DNA from: an uncultured Candidatus Saccharibacteria bacterium
GTDB taxonomy: Bacteria; Patescibacteriota; Saccharimonadia; Saccharimonadales; Saccharimonadaceae
NCBI GenBank assembly: GCA_947165465.1
Contig: CAMVAM010000002.1
Location: 1 to 64,000, forward strand
Direction of reading: 5' to 3'
Length of the DNA: 64,000 nt
This document shows, piece by piece, positions 28,926 to 36,626 of this stretch; within the stretch, counting starts at the first letter, position 1, and each line of letters begins with the position of its first letter. Below the pieces are notes generated by a model that ran no database searches, had not been told where the DNA came from, and worked only from the letters and a program-made list of their open reading frames with translations. Made by a program: the position numbers and the translations under genes.

Positions 28926-28949
28926 ATATTTTATAGGGGGTGTACCTTA

Positions 28950-29666
28950 ATGAAAAAATGGTTATTCTGTCTAGCAGTCGTTCTCTGCTTCGCGCTTTTA
29001 TTTAGTATCAGCGCCCTGGCCGAGAACAAAGAGCCCGCCACAGATGAAGAAGATGAGTTCTACATCACCGTGATTACGGACGAACTCTTCGACCGAATCT
29101 ATGGCAAATCATTCAAGACCGATTGTACGGTCTCGCGCGATGACCTTCGCTATCTACATCTACTCCATGTCGATTTAGACGGCAAAACCCATGAAGGCGA
29201 AATGATCGTGAACTACCACATCGCAGATGCCGTCCTCGACATCTTCTACAAACTCTACGAAGCGAAATACCCGATTGAAAAAATCCGCCTCGTAGACGAA
29301 TACGATGCGGACGACGAGACCTCGATGCGCGACAACAACTCGTCCAGTTTCAACTTCCGTTTCATCTCGCACACTACACGTGTTTCGAAGCACGGCCTCG
29401 GCCTCGCCATTGATATCAACACGCTCTACAATCCTTACGCCAAGGTCGTAGATGGTGAACGAATCATTGAACCGGCGACCGGCGAACCGTATCTGGATCG
29501 CGACGCGGACTTCCCGTACAAGATTGATCACGACGACCTCGCCTACAAGCTTTTTACGGAAGCCGGCTTCGAATGGGGTGGCGACTGGACCGACCGCAAG
29601 GACTATCAGCACTTCGAAATCCCGACTGACGTCATCGAATCCTGGTACCCCGAAAACACAGCATAA
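28950..29666 (+). CDS. Secreted M15-family D,D-/L,D-carboxypeptidase-like protein
   Basis: 238 residues from the ATG after AGGGGGTG. Signal peptide (MKKWLFCLAVVLCFALLFSISALA). Peptidase motifs SKHGLGLAIDIN (first metal ligands His and Asp) and DYQHFEIP (third His and catalytic Glu) identify the M15 zinc peptidase fold, with WGGDW before the last motif as in VanY/endolysin relatives. It probably trims peptidoglycan stems, of self or of a host cell. Has its own terminator; shares the 5'-hairpin leader type with the divergent SPFH operon. Confidence 0.85.
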   Translation: MKKWLFCLAVVLCFALLFSISALAENKEPATDEEDEFYITVITDELFDRIYGKSFKTDCTVSRDDLRYLHLLHVDLDGKTHEGEMIVNYHIADAVLDIFYKLYEAKYPIEKIRLVDEYDADDETSMRDNNSSSFNFRFISHTTRVSKHGLGLAIDINTLYNPYAKVVDGERIIEPATGEPYLDRDADFPYKIDHDDLAYKLFTEAGFEWGGDWTDRKDYQHFEIPTDVIESWYPENTA

Positions 29667-29671
29667 CCACC

Positions 29672-29698
29672 AAAGACCCGCAGGAAGCGGGTCTTTTT
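29672..29698 (+). terminator. Terminator of the M15 peptidase gene
   Basis: AAAGACCCGC-AGGAA-GCGGGTCTTT hairpin plus T run. Confidence 0.9.
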
Positions 29699-29728
29699 CA
29701 TCACAAAATTCTAGAGTTGTAAAAACTA

Positions 29729-29757
29729 TTGACATAACACTTATAATATGATAATAT
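29729..29757 (+). promoter_or_regulatory. Promoter before the AIPR leader
   Basis: -35 TTGACA (29729-29734), 17-bp spacer and -10 TAATAT (29752-29757). An alternative TATAAT at 29742-29747 has no matching -35. Confidence 0.6.
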
Positions 29758-29763
29758 CTTGAT

Positions 29764-29963
29764 AAGCCTATCTGATTTCTCATGCAGAATCAGTCATTAG
29801 TAGGAGAGATGCCTTTAGGCTACCCCTTCTGTAATGTTTCGTAGCATCAGCTCGAGAAGGTGTTTAGTTATTCTAACATCATATTTCTTGTTTTTGGACA
29901 ACTAGATATGCATGAAACCGCATTTTGCGAGTATCATTTTACTAATTATTAAGGAGACAAACT
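29764..29963 (+). other. Structured 200-nt leader of the AIPR gene, possible regulatory or guide-like RNA
   Basis: No ORF. Pairings seen by eye: AGCCTA (29765-29770) with TAGGCT (29816-29821), enclosing CTGATT/AATCAG (29772-29793); CCTTCT (29825-29830) with AGAAGG (29854-29859); CGCA/TGCG at 29919-29929. A ribosome-binding site AAGGAG precedes the ATG. It matches no RNA family I know. Long leaders are otherwise absent in this window, which makes this one stand out. Confidence 0.4.
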
Positions 29964-31154
29964 ATGTCAATTACAAAAATCAATCTACCGGTGGTATCAT
30001 TCCGCCGCATTAATACCCCCTTCGAACAAGAAGGAAAAAGAATCTATTTAGCAGTAATGAAAGCGAAAGATCTACCAGAGGAATTCGAAAGCTGGCGAGA
30101 GATTAATCCTAGAGACCCAAAAACAACATCAGGTGTCGCAAAAAGAATTGCGGAATCTCTTCAAAACCAACCGGAGTGTTTCTTGTTTAGAAACCGCGGG
30201 CTAACATTACTTTCAGAAAATGTTACGTTTAATAACGAGTCAAATCTAGTATCTATCGAGTTTTCAGACAAATCTATGCATGGTCTTCTCGACGGAGGAC
30301 ACACTTATGCTGTAATACGCGATGCATTTGATTCACTTGCAGAAGACGAAAAAGAAGAATCTAATCTCAATAATGCCTATGTGAAAATCGAAATTCTCGA
30401 AGGCATTACCTCAAAAGAAGAAACAACCGAAATCGTTGGGGCACGAAATACTTCCACCCAAGTTAAAGATCAAAGTCTTGCCAATTTACTCCAGCATTTT
30501 GACAAAATCAAGGAAGTTCTAGCAAACGAACCTTATGCCGACCGCATCGCATATAAAGAAACAGAATTGAATTTAGATGGAAGCCAAAAAGATATTGATA
30601 TCAAAGAAATCCTGTCCTATTTAATCTGTTTTGATCGTGAAGGTTTCGGCGACAATACTCATCCAGTTATTGCCTATTCTGGAAAATCATCAGTACTAAA
30701 ATATGCCGATGCTGAACAGAACAGAAATAGACTTCAAAAATACCTTCCGTTATTACCGGAAATACTAATGCTTCGTGACGAAATCTATGAACAAATGCCA
30801 ACTACTTGGAATGACGAAGGTGGAAGATTTGGCAAACTAGAGGGTGTAAATGTCAAAAGTCAAGATAGCGTAGAACTCCCATTCAAAAATGCTAGAACAA
30901 ATTATGTAATACCAAATTCATTCATCTACCCTATTCTTGCCTCGATGCGTGCCTTAGTTGAAGTGAATGACGACGAATGCAAATGGAAAGTATCACCAGT
31001 TGGTTTTTTCAACGATCATAAGAAAGAATTAGTAAGAAGGCTAGTTGAGCAAGCCCTAGTCTTTAAGAACCCAAATAAACTAGGCAAAGAAAAAACCGTC
31101 TGGCAGTCCTGTTATGATTATGTCGTCTTGACCTCACTAAAGTCCGGTTTATAA
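29964..31154 (+). CDS. AIPR-family protein (abortive infection phage resistance)
   Basis: 396 residues. FLFRNRGLTLLSENVTFN followed by FSDKSMHGLLDGGHTYAVIRDAF, then VGARNTSTQVKDQSLANLLQHFDKIK, matches the AIPR core (an R/N-rich GIT-like strand, then the NGxQT-like helix, here DGGHTY). Proteins of this family are linked to abortive infection against phages; the biochemical activity is not well defined. It is transcribed alone from a TTGACA promoter with a long structured leader. The AT-rich sequence differs from the flanking genes, suggesting transfer. Confidence 0.75.
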   Translation: MSITKINLPVVSFRRINTPFEQEGKRIYLAVMKAKDLPEEFESWREINPRDPKTTSGVAKRIAESLQNQPECFLFRNRGLTLLSENVTFNNESNLVSIEFSDKSMHGLLDGGHTYAVIRDAFDSLAEDEKEESNLNNAYVKIEILEGITSKEETTEIVGARNTSTQVKDQSLANLLQHFDKIKEVLANEPYADRIAYKETELNLDGSQKDIDIKEILSYLICFDREGFGDNTHPVIAYSGKSSVLKYADAEQNRNRLQKYLPLLPEILMLRDEIYEQMPTTWNDEGGRFGKLEGVNVKSQDSVELPFKNARTNYVIPNSFIYPILASMRALVEVNDDECKWKVSPVGFFNDHKKELVRRLVEQALVFKNPNKLGKEKTVWQSCYDYVVLTSLKSGL

Positions 31155-31160
31155 ATCATT

Positions 31161-31198
31161 CTAACAAAAAAGACCATTAATTTGGTCTTTTTTGTTAG
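31161..31198 (+). terminator. Terminator of the AIPR gene
   Basis: Fifteen-bp stem CTAACAAAAAAGACC/GGTCTTTTTTGTTAG around an 8-nt loop; can act in both directions. Confidence 0.85.
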
Positions 31199-31257
31199 TC
31201 TAAGTATAATCCACTAGAACCAAGAATCCACATTAAATATAGCATCAGCCCACATAC

Positions 31258-31419
31258 CTAAATTCTAGCAGCTTCTTCTAAAACTCTTTGTTGATCCTTG
31301 CTGGCATTTACGAGTGAAACACGAAAAACCAAATCGGTATCGCCATTTGTATCTGCCTTCACTACATCATCTAAAGTTGGTTTCTTCCTCATTAGCTTTA
31401 GTCTCATATTATCACTCAT
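31258..31419 (-). CDS. 53-residue ORF coupled to the zeta-like kinase
   Basis: Reads MSDNMRLKLMRKKPTLDDVV...QQRVLEEAARI. Its ATG overlaps the kinase stop (ATGAGTGA), a typical coupled start. Basic N-terminus, helical C-terminus. No family recognised; it could be an antitoxin or partner, but known zeta antitoxins (epsilon) are longer and lie upstream. May also be a chance frame. Confidence 0.4.
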   Translation of the reverse strand: MSDNMRLKLMRKKPTLDDVVKADTNGDTDLVFRVSLVNASKDQQRVLEEAARI

Positions 31420-32104
31420 TTATATACTCCTCTAAAGTTTCTTTATTATAATATTTCTTTATCAAATTGTCAATACCGTCTATCTGTACATTCTTGATTC
31501 TATCACCAACATTATTGTTTTCATCCTTCATAACAACATCCAATACTATTTTATCATAATCTTTATACTTATACATAACCTCTTTAAGATTCTCTATAGT
31601 TGCAAAGTATGAATTAATGAACCCATTCATATCTATTGCGCGATGTTCAACTTTTTCCCTTGCGAGCGTAAAATGCCAAGCGATCTTAGGATCTTGAATA
31701 ATATAAATGATCTTTATGCTATAATTGCGTTTTAAAGCACGCTCGATATTTGAAAGAGCATAATCACTACTAAATGTTCCATCCATAATGAAATCTAGTT
31801 TCTTTTTCAACACTTCATCAAACAATCTGTTCAATAGCTCAGAAGCAGCTTCTCTATATTCATTCGCTATTTCTGGGCGATAGCCATCAATCATTGTAGC
31901 CATTTCGTCCATATCTAAACGAATAACTTTTAATGCCGAGGTTTTTATCAAGTTTTTTGTAAATTCAGTTTTCCCAGAACCGGGCAAACCAGCCATAAAT
32001 ACTGCAGACGAAACACTATCAGCGACAACACCGGAATCGCTGATTATTTTATCAACTAAGCTTCTCTTATGTGTTTTTACCCATTTCCTCTGCTCACTCA
32101 CCAT
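31412..32104 (-). CDS. Zeta-toxin-like P-loop kinase
   Basis: 230 residues. Walker A AGLPGSGKTEF (about 42-52), then VIRLDMDEMATMIDGYRPE, an acidic substrate segment, FIMDGTFSS, and ARE in FTLAREKVEHRA, all in the order seen in zeta toxins and related kinases. Zeta toxins phosphorylate UDP-GlcNAc and block wall synthesis; other P-loop kinases of this type modify tRNA or small substrates, so toxicity is not proven. I start at MVSEQRK because TGA-TATACT lies 7 nt before that ATG. Confidence 0.75.
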   Translation of the reverse strand: MVSEQRKWVKTHKRSLVDKIISDSGVVADSVSSAVFMAGLPGSGKTEFTKNLIKTSALKVIRLDMDEMATMIDGYRPEIANEYREAASELLNRLFDEVLKKKLDFIMDGTFSSDYALSNIERALKRNYSIKIIYIIQDPKIAWHFTLAREKVEHRAIDMNGFINSYFATIENLKEVMYKYKDYDKIVLDVVMKDENNNVGDRIKNVQIDGIDNLIKKYYNKETLEEYINE

Positions 32105-32111
32105 ATAAACC

Positions 32112-32120
32112 AGTATATCA
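32112..32120 (-). promoter_or_regulatory. Extended -10 promoter, leaderless zeta-like kinase
   Basis: TGA-TATACT, 7 nt before the ATG at 32104; no Shine-Dalgarno sequence. Confidence 0.55.
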
Positions 32121-32207
32121 TGGTGTTGTAATGTAGTTACTAACAATCTAACATTTTTATATTTTAATTCTTGTTCTAAATGACAATTTAGAGAATATAA
32201 AACCCAA

Positions 32208-32237
32208 CAAAAAAAACGATCTCCACTATCTAATCGT
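32208..32237 (-). terminator. Probable terminator of tRNA-Lys
   Basis: ACGAT/ATCGT five-bp stem, 12-nt loop, then eight U on the minus strand downstream of the tRNA 3' end. Short stem, so moderate support. Confidence 0.5.
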
Positions 32238-32260
32238 CCTTTAGCTTACTAATTTCATTT

Positions 32261-32337
32261 TGGTGAGCCGGGAGGGACTCGAACCCTCGACACCAAGCTT
32301 AAGAGGCTCGTGCTCTAACCAGCTGAGCTACCGGCCC
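32261..32337 (-). tRNA. tRNA-Lys (anticodon CUU)
   Basis: 77 nt with encoded CCA. Acceptor GGGCCGG/CCGGCTC (one G-U pair), D arm GCTC/GAGC, anticodon stem CGAGC/GCTTG with loop CTCTTAA (CTT), T arm GAGGG-TTCGAGT-CCCTC. It sits in the middle of the defence-like block, a usual integration site type. Confidence 0.94.
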
Positions 32338-32418
32338 GCTCACCGTTCAAAAAGAACTCCACTTATTATATCACATATCTATATCTTTTACAATATCATC
32401 TTCAAATCAAAACCGCTG

Positions 32419-32424
32419 TATAAT
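32419..32424 (+). promoter_or_regulatory. -10 promoter element, leaderless mazG-like operon
   Basis: TATAAT, 7 nt before the ATG at 32432. No extended -10 TGn and no Shine-Dalgarno sequence. Confidence 0.55.
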
Positions 32425-32431
32425 AATAGAT

Positions 32432-32746
32432 ATGGAAAAGGTTCAATCTGAAATAGAAAAGTTCAATAAGGAGCGGGATTGGGATCAATTTCATAGCCCA
32501 GAAAATCTCGCTAAATCAATCTCAATTGAAGCCGGCGAATTGCTTGAATGCTTTCAATGGAATAACAACTACAACAAACAGGAAGTCTGCGATGAATTGG
32601 CAGACGTATTTAATTATTGCTTCCAACTAGCAACCAAACTCGAAGTAAATCCTGAAGAAATCATCCTAAACAAGTTAGAGAAAACCAGACAAAAATACCC
32701 TATCGAAAAAGCCAAAGGTACTAGTAAAAAATATACGGAGCTTTAA
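32432..32746 (+). CDS. MazG-like nucleotide pyrophosphohydrolase
   Basis: 104 residues. The MazG/RS21-C6 signature is clear: LAKSISIEAGELLECFQW (ExxE) and EVCDELADVFNYCFQLA (ExxD), all four acidic metal ligands present. All-alpha NTP pyrophosphatase that hydrolyses (d)NTPs to monophosphates, for example to remove modified nucleotides or lower dNTP pools. Only 5 nt separate it from the helicase gene, so the two form an operon, which suggests a joint defence or repair role. Confidence 0.88.
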   Translation: MEKVQSEIEKFNKERDWDQFHSPENLAKSISIEAGELLECFQWNNNYNKQEVCDELADVFNYCFQLATKLEVNPEEIILNKLEKTRQKYPIEKAKGTSKKYTEL

Positions 32747-32751
32747 TCAAA

Positions 32752-34470
32752 ATGCCAGAATTATCAAAAGAATATCCATTTAATAGAACAACTGGGCTAG
32801 AACTAGATGATTATAAATATGGAAAAGAATGGCCAGCTGTTTACATGATTTTTAATAGCGAAGAAGCTTATATTGGCGAAACTGTAGATGTCAGAACAAG
32901 ACTAGCACAGCATTGGATGGCTCCAGAAAGAAGAAAACTAGAAAGAGTCAGAATTATTTCAGATGACACCTTTAATAAGTCAGTGGTTCTTGATCTTGAA
33001 GCATTTCTAATCTCACATATGCAAGCCGACTCACGTTTTAGAACACTCCAAAATGGAAATGCTGGTCATCAGAAACATAATTACTACCAAAAAGAGTACT
33101 ATGAAAAACAATTCGAAGAAATCTGGGAAGGTCTGCGCCGTTATGGACTAGCCGTTCAAGAAATAAAGAAAATCGAAAACAGCAATGTTTTTAAGTATTC
33201 TCCATACAAATCTCTCACTCCAGACCAATACTCTATCACGATGACAATTCTTGATTCCCTAATTCGTGATCTTAGAATCAAGAAAAAAAGATCATTCATT
33301 GTAAACGGCGGGCCAGGCACCGGCAAAACAATTTTAGGTATTTATTTAATGAAATTGCTGACCACTCCACTAGAAGAAGATTTAGGTTCAGATGATGAAA
33401 AACTGATCGAGAATCTTCACACCATAAAACAGTTACTTCCAAATATGAAAATCGGAATAGTTGTTTCAATGGAAAATCTTCGAAAAACCCTAAAAGATAT
33501 TTTTAAATCAACCTATGGGTTAAATAGCTCAATGGTTTACGGACCCAGCGAAATTGCCAACTCACACGAAAGATTTGATTTATTAATCGTTGATGAAGCC
33601 CACAGACTTAAAGCGACTCGTGCAGTAGGTACAGAGATTGGCAGCATGCAAAAAGCAAATATCAAACTTGGGTTTGGCAAAAATACAGGAACACAGCTAG
33701 ACTGGATTTTAAAGAAAAGCGATTATCAAATATTCTTCTATGATGAGCTGCAATCTATTAGAAAGGCTGACATTGATGCCTTTCGATTTGATGAATTACA
33801 AAAATCTGGGGCAAGGTCGTTTACTCTAACCTCACAAATCAGATGTAAAGAAGGTGGAGACGAATATATTAAATACATCAGAGACATTTTCAGTGACCAT
33901 CGTCCAGAAAAGAAGAAGACTTTTGGTAAATACGAACTAAAACTATTCACCGACGTTCGAAAAATGACTGATAAGATTAAAGCCATGGACAATAATCCTG
34001 ATATTAGTCTCTGCAGAAATGTTGCGGGATATGCGTGGCCATGGAATACACACGACAAAATATCACCACAAAACGAAAAAGATACCGAATATTATATCAA
34101 TAACGGATTATATGATATTGAAATAGACGGAAACAAATACATTTGGAATGTTACAAGAAAAAGCTGGATTAGTATGCCAAACTCAATCAATGAAATCGGC
34201 TGCGTCCATACAATTCAAGGCTTTGACTTAAATTATGCTGGCGTAATTATCGGAAAAGATCTCAGATATGACGAAAAACTAGACAAACTATACATCAATA
34301 AAGATTCCTACTATGATAAAAAAGTTCTCACTGATGATGAGGCATTAAAACAATACATATATAATATATACGCCGTGCTCTGTACTCGTGGCATCAACGG
34401 TACATACATCTATGCTTGTGATGAGGGATTAAGAAACTATCTCAAGAAGTTTATTGAAGTCGCAGAATAA
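32752..34470 (+). CDS. GIY-YIG nuclease fused to DUF2075/Schlafen-3-like helicase
   Basis: 572 residues. N-terminal GIY-YIG-type domain (about 25-110: PAVYMIFNSEEAYIGETVDVRTRLAQHW with the catalytic Arg and later Glu in VVLDLEAFLISH), then a superfamily 1-type helicase of the DUF2075 family: Walker A IVNGGPGTGKTILG (about 184-197), Walker B FDLLIVDEAHRL, FFYDELQSI, SQIRCKEGGDEYI and the late motif IGCVHTIQGFDLNYAGVIIG. It probably cuts and unwinds nucleic acid. With the MazG-like partner it makes a plausible anti-phage or stress module; the function is inferred. Confidence 0.85.
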   Translation: MPELSKEYPFNRTTGLELDDYKYGKEWPAVYMIFNSEEAYIGETVDVRTRLAQHWMAPERRKLERVRIISDDTFNKSVVLDLEAFLISHMQADSRFRTLQNGNAGHQKHNYYQKEYYEKQFEEIWEGLRRYGLAVQEIKKIENSNVFKYSPYKSLTPDQYSITMTILDSLIRDLRIKKKRSFIVNGGPGTGKTILGIYLMKLLTTPLEEDLGSDDEKLIENLHTIKQLLPNMKIGIVVSMENLRKTLKDIFKSTYGLNSSMVYGPSEIANSHERFDLLIVDEAHRLKATRAVGTEIGSMQKANIKLGFGKNTGTQLDWILKKSDYQIFFYDELQSIRKADIDAFRFDELQKSGARSFTLTSQIRCKEGGDEYIKYIRDIFSDHRPEKKKTFGKYELKLFTDVRKMTDKIKAMDNNPDISLCRNVAGYAWPWNTHDKISPQNEKDTEYYINNGLYDIEIDGNKYIWNVTRKSWISMPNSINEIGCVHTIQGFDLNYAGVIIGKDLRYDEKLDKLYINKDSYYDKKVLTDDEALKQYIYNIYAVLCTRGINGTYIYACDEGLRNYLKKFIEVAE

Positions 34471-34472
34471 AC

Positions 34473-35078
34473 CTACGTCAAATACTTCCACCCCACACTT
34501 CGCCAGAAGTCCATCGCGTCTGGCCAGCCAAATACTTTTGAGCCAAGCAGATTATATATTTCGTCTACCATCACAATCGTGAATAACGAAATCGCGAGTG
34601 TCAGGAACGCCCTCCGGCTCATATGTATCGCAAGCCACCTGCATACCGGCACCACTGCGTACACCAGAAACAACGCCGAAGCTCCAAAGAATAGCACTGA
34701 TCTAAGACACACGAATCCCCCAATATTCCCAAAGTTCAAAATCTCTTTATTATAATCCCAATATCTCGCCCCGAATAATTTAAACACCAGCCACCCGGCC
34801 ACTAGTTCTAGTAGCCCCGTCACTACCATCGACACTAAAAACACCAACCACCATCTATCTCTAAACCGCCAACAAGTTAAAAGAATCAGCATCGCCCCAA
34901 TCGCATAAATATTAATCCACGGCAAGAAGTTCCCTCCCTGCATATAAAATTCCCCTGTCCCACCATCAAAGAAATAAAAAATCATTTCATAAACCCAACC
35001 AAAGAATCCCGCAAACACAACAACCAGTAACATTATCCCCACCTTCTGGTATTTTTCTAACGGCTTGTGTTTAACCAT
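34473..35078 (-). CDS. CmpB-like putative ABC-transporter permease, membrane protein
   Basis: 201 residues with six membrane segments. GWVYEMIFYFFDGGTGEFYMQGGNFLPWINIYAIGAMLILL and NFGNIGGFVCLRSVLFFGASALF match the PF06541 (ABC_trans_CmpB) pattern. No ATPase partner is adjacent, and transport is unproven for this family. I start at MVKHKPLEK because TGG-TATAAT lies 6 nt before that ATG. Confidence 0.65.
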   Translation of the reverse strand: MVKHKPLEKYQKVGIMLLVVVFAGFFGWVYEMIFYFFDGGTGEFYMQGGNFLPWINIYAIGAMLILLTCWRFRDRWWLVFLVSMVVTGLLELVAGWLVFKLFGARYWDYNKEILNFGNIGGFVCLRSVLFFGASALFLVYAVVPVCRWLAIHMSRRAFLTLAISLFTIVMVDEIYNLLGSKVFGWPDAMDFWRSVGWKYLT

Positions 35079-35084
35079 ATTCCA

Positions 35085-35093
35085 ATTATACCA
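35085..35093 (-). promoter_or_regulatory. Extended -10 promoter, leaderless CmpB-like gene
   Basis: TGG-TATAAT, 6 nt before the ATG at 35078. Confidence 0.65.
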
Positions 35094-35117
35094 CCGCAAC
35101 CCCTAGCATAACCGCAT

Positions 35118-35147
35118 AAAAAAGGGCCGAGCATTGCTCGACCCTTG
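35118..35147 (-). terminator. Terminator of the ubiquitin-like operon
   Basis: On the minus strand GGGTCGAGC-AAT-GCTCGGCCC forms a stem (one G-U pair) followed by six U. Confidence 0.88.
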
Positions 35148-35163
35148 CATGAAAAGACGATAA

Positions 35164-35409
35164 TTAGCCGTTTGCCGGCCTACCGGCAACCACAATCGTG
35201 TCACCGGGCTTCACGTGCGTGTTCTTCGGATTAAGCACACGCACTTTGCCGAGCGTCGGAGACTTGTCGGACGTGTAGATCACGTCCGCCCGCTTCAGCA
35301 CGCTGTCCACCGTATCGCCCTGCTGCCACGTCACCTCAATGGGCTTCGTGCCGGCGCCGACGGCGATATACACCTTGTCACCCTTCACTCTCGATACTAC
35401 TTTAGCCAT
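35164..35409 (-). CDS. Ubiquitin-like beta-grasp protein (modifier)
   Basis: 81 residues from the ATG after AAGGAGGATATAG. Strand-helix-strand pattern of the ubiquitin/ThiS fold: KVYIAVGAGTKPIEVTW (two strands), GDTVDSVLKRADV (helix), GKVRVLNPKNTHV and PGDTIVVAG (late strands), ending in a terminal Gly (RPANG) that could be adenylated by the E1. Size matches ubiquitin (76). It is the last gene, 13 nt after the E1-like gene. The family call is by pattern only; lack of GG at the end is a caution. Confidence 0.7.
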   Translation of the reverse strand: MAKVVSRVKGDKVYIAVGAGTKPIEVTWQQGDTVDSVLKRADVIYTSDKSPTLGKVRVLNPKNTHVKPGDTIVVAGRPANG

Positions 35410-35422
35410 CGCTATATCCTCC

Positions 35423-36091
35423 TTAAATATTACGGGAAAGGTCCCGCATGATATTAAACTCAATCTCTTCTCCGCGGATGAAGCGGGTGAGATTGTAGCT
35501 TACGATAGTTGCGATGTACGTCGCAATGTAACCGATGTTCCTGGCTCCGCACTCCAGCTTGCTTGCTTCCGTGTCGTTAAACAGCCAGGTCTCGTACGCT
35601 TGCACATCTTCCGAGTCAAACGGTACAACCGAGAGAACCTGAACTTCTTCTCCGGCCGATCGCGCATCGATATAAAGCGGAATATCGACAAAATTCGCCT
35701 GGATAGCATCCCAGATTTCTTCTCTGCTCTTCATTGAGTCCACGCCACAAATCACGTAGCCGGTTAGCTCCGTATCCTTTGTCACGCGCTCATTGTGAAG
35801 CACGAGTATCACACTGTCTCCGACCAAGTGTTCGACAATATCCCTCGCGGCCTCTACTTTCGGCTGCCCCACCAGCGCTTCGCTGTAGGCAACTTCAGTG
35901 GGGCCGTTTCGGGCCTCGAAAATGTCGTCATCCCATACGTGGATTTCAGGAAATCCCATTTTGGCGAGAAGCTGTACCAGCATATTGCCGATGCCGCCAG
36001 CGCCAATAATGTGCACGGGATAACCAACTTTTTCCGGGTCAAACAACTTGGTCTGGTCCGAAAAAACCCTTTCCGAAAAGGTCTTCGCCAT
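35423..36091 (-). CDS. ThiF/E1-like ubiquitin-activating enzyme
   Basis: 222 residues. Rossmann adenylation domain: VHIIGAGGIGNMLVQLLAKMGF (GxGGxG at 30-35), acidic HVWDDDIFEARN, then VICGVDSMKSREEIW and IDARSAGEEVQVL; a Cys in LECGARNIGYIATYIATIV (Cys181) is a candidate thioester acceptor. Single-domain, ThiF/PRTRC-like. It would adenylate the C-terminal Gly of the neighbouring modifier. Starts inside the JAB gene (overlap 53 nt). Confidence 0.88.
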   Translation of the reverse strand: MAKTFSERVFSDQTKLFDPEKVGYPVHIIGAGGIGNMLVQLLAKMGFPEIHVWDDDIFEARNGPTEVAYSEALVGQPKVEAARDIVEHLVGDSVILVLHNERVTKDTELTGYVICGVDSMKSREEIWDAIQANFVDIPLYIDARSAGEEVQVLSVVPFDSEDVQAYETWLFNDTEASKLECGARNIGYIATYIATIVSYNLTRFIRGEEIEFNIMRDLSRNI

Positions 36092-36626
36092 GGAACACTT
36101 CCCCCTTCTTTAAAGCGTCTCTTTTAATAATCGTGACTTTCTTCGCCATTTCATCCCGGCATTTTTTCGTCAGCCGACTATCGAAGTAGTCAAACACGAC
36201 TTCAAGCGGGATATTCTCGATACGAAACGGACGTTTCATATCAAGGCGTGCGAGTCTTTCGCCACGTCCGTTAATCACCAGGTTTACGACATAGTCACTG
36301 GTCTCACTTCTGATATCCATCACATCCACGCCGGAAAAGAACACTGCTCCCATTCCGTGTGAATGCCAACGAAACTTCAGCTTCTCCACGTCATCCTTCC
36401 GGCCTTCTTCAATGAGGTCGGTAATGATTTCGTGAAGTCCGGTTTCGCCGAATTGCGAAAAGGCCGGTTCTACACTCTGCGTCGGCAAGAAGATTTCTCT
36501 CACCCGAAAAGTGTCCAACCCACGATTCAGCTCGATGATGCCGTTACCCGTCACCTCATTCGGCAAACAGATTTCGGCATAATTCATCATCTGAATCCAG
36601 ATTTTGATCGGAATTACAAGCTTCAT
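36039..36626 (-). CDS. JAB/JAMM metallopeptidase (deconjugating enzyme)
   Basis: 195 residues. Contains LPNEVTGNGII (candidate Glu24) and RWHSHGMGAVFFSGVDV, i.e. HxH-x7-SxxD with His88, His90, Ser98 and Asp101: the complete JAMM zinc site. JAB proteins in such operons release or mature ubiquitin-like modifiers. The gene starts right after the stop of the E2-like gene (TAA then ATG) with GGGAGGG inside that gene as its ribosome-binding site, and it overlaps the E1-like gene downstream. Confidence 0.88.
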   Translation of the reverse strand: MKLVIPIKIWIQMMNYAEICLPNEVTGNGIIELNRGLDTFRVREIFLPTQSVEPAFSQFGETGLHEIITDLIEEGRKDDVEKLKFRWHSHGMGAVFFSGVDVMDIRSETSDYVVNLVINGRGERLARLDMKRPFRIENIPLEVVFDYFDSRLTKKCRDEMAKKVTIIKRDALKKGEVFHGEDLFGKGFFGPDQVV

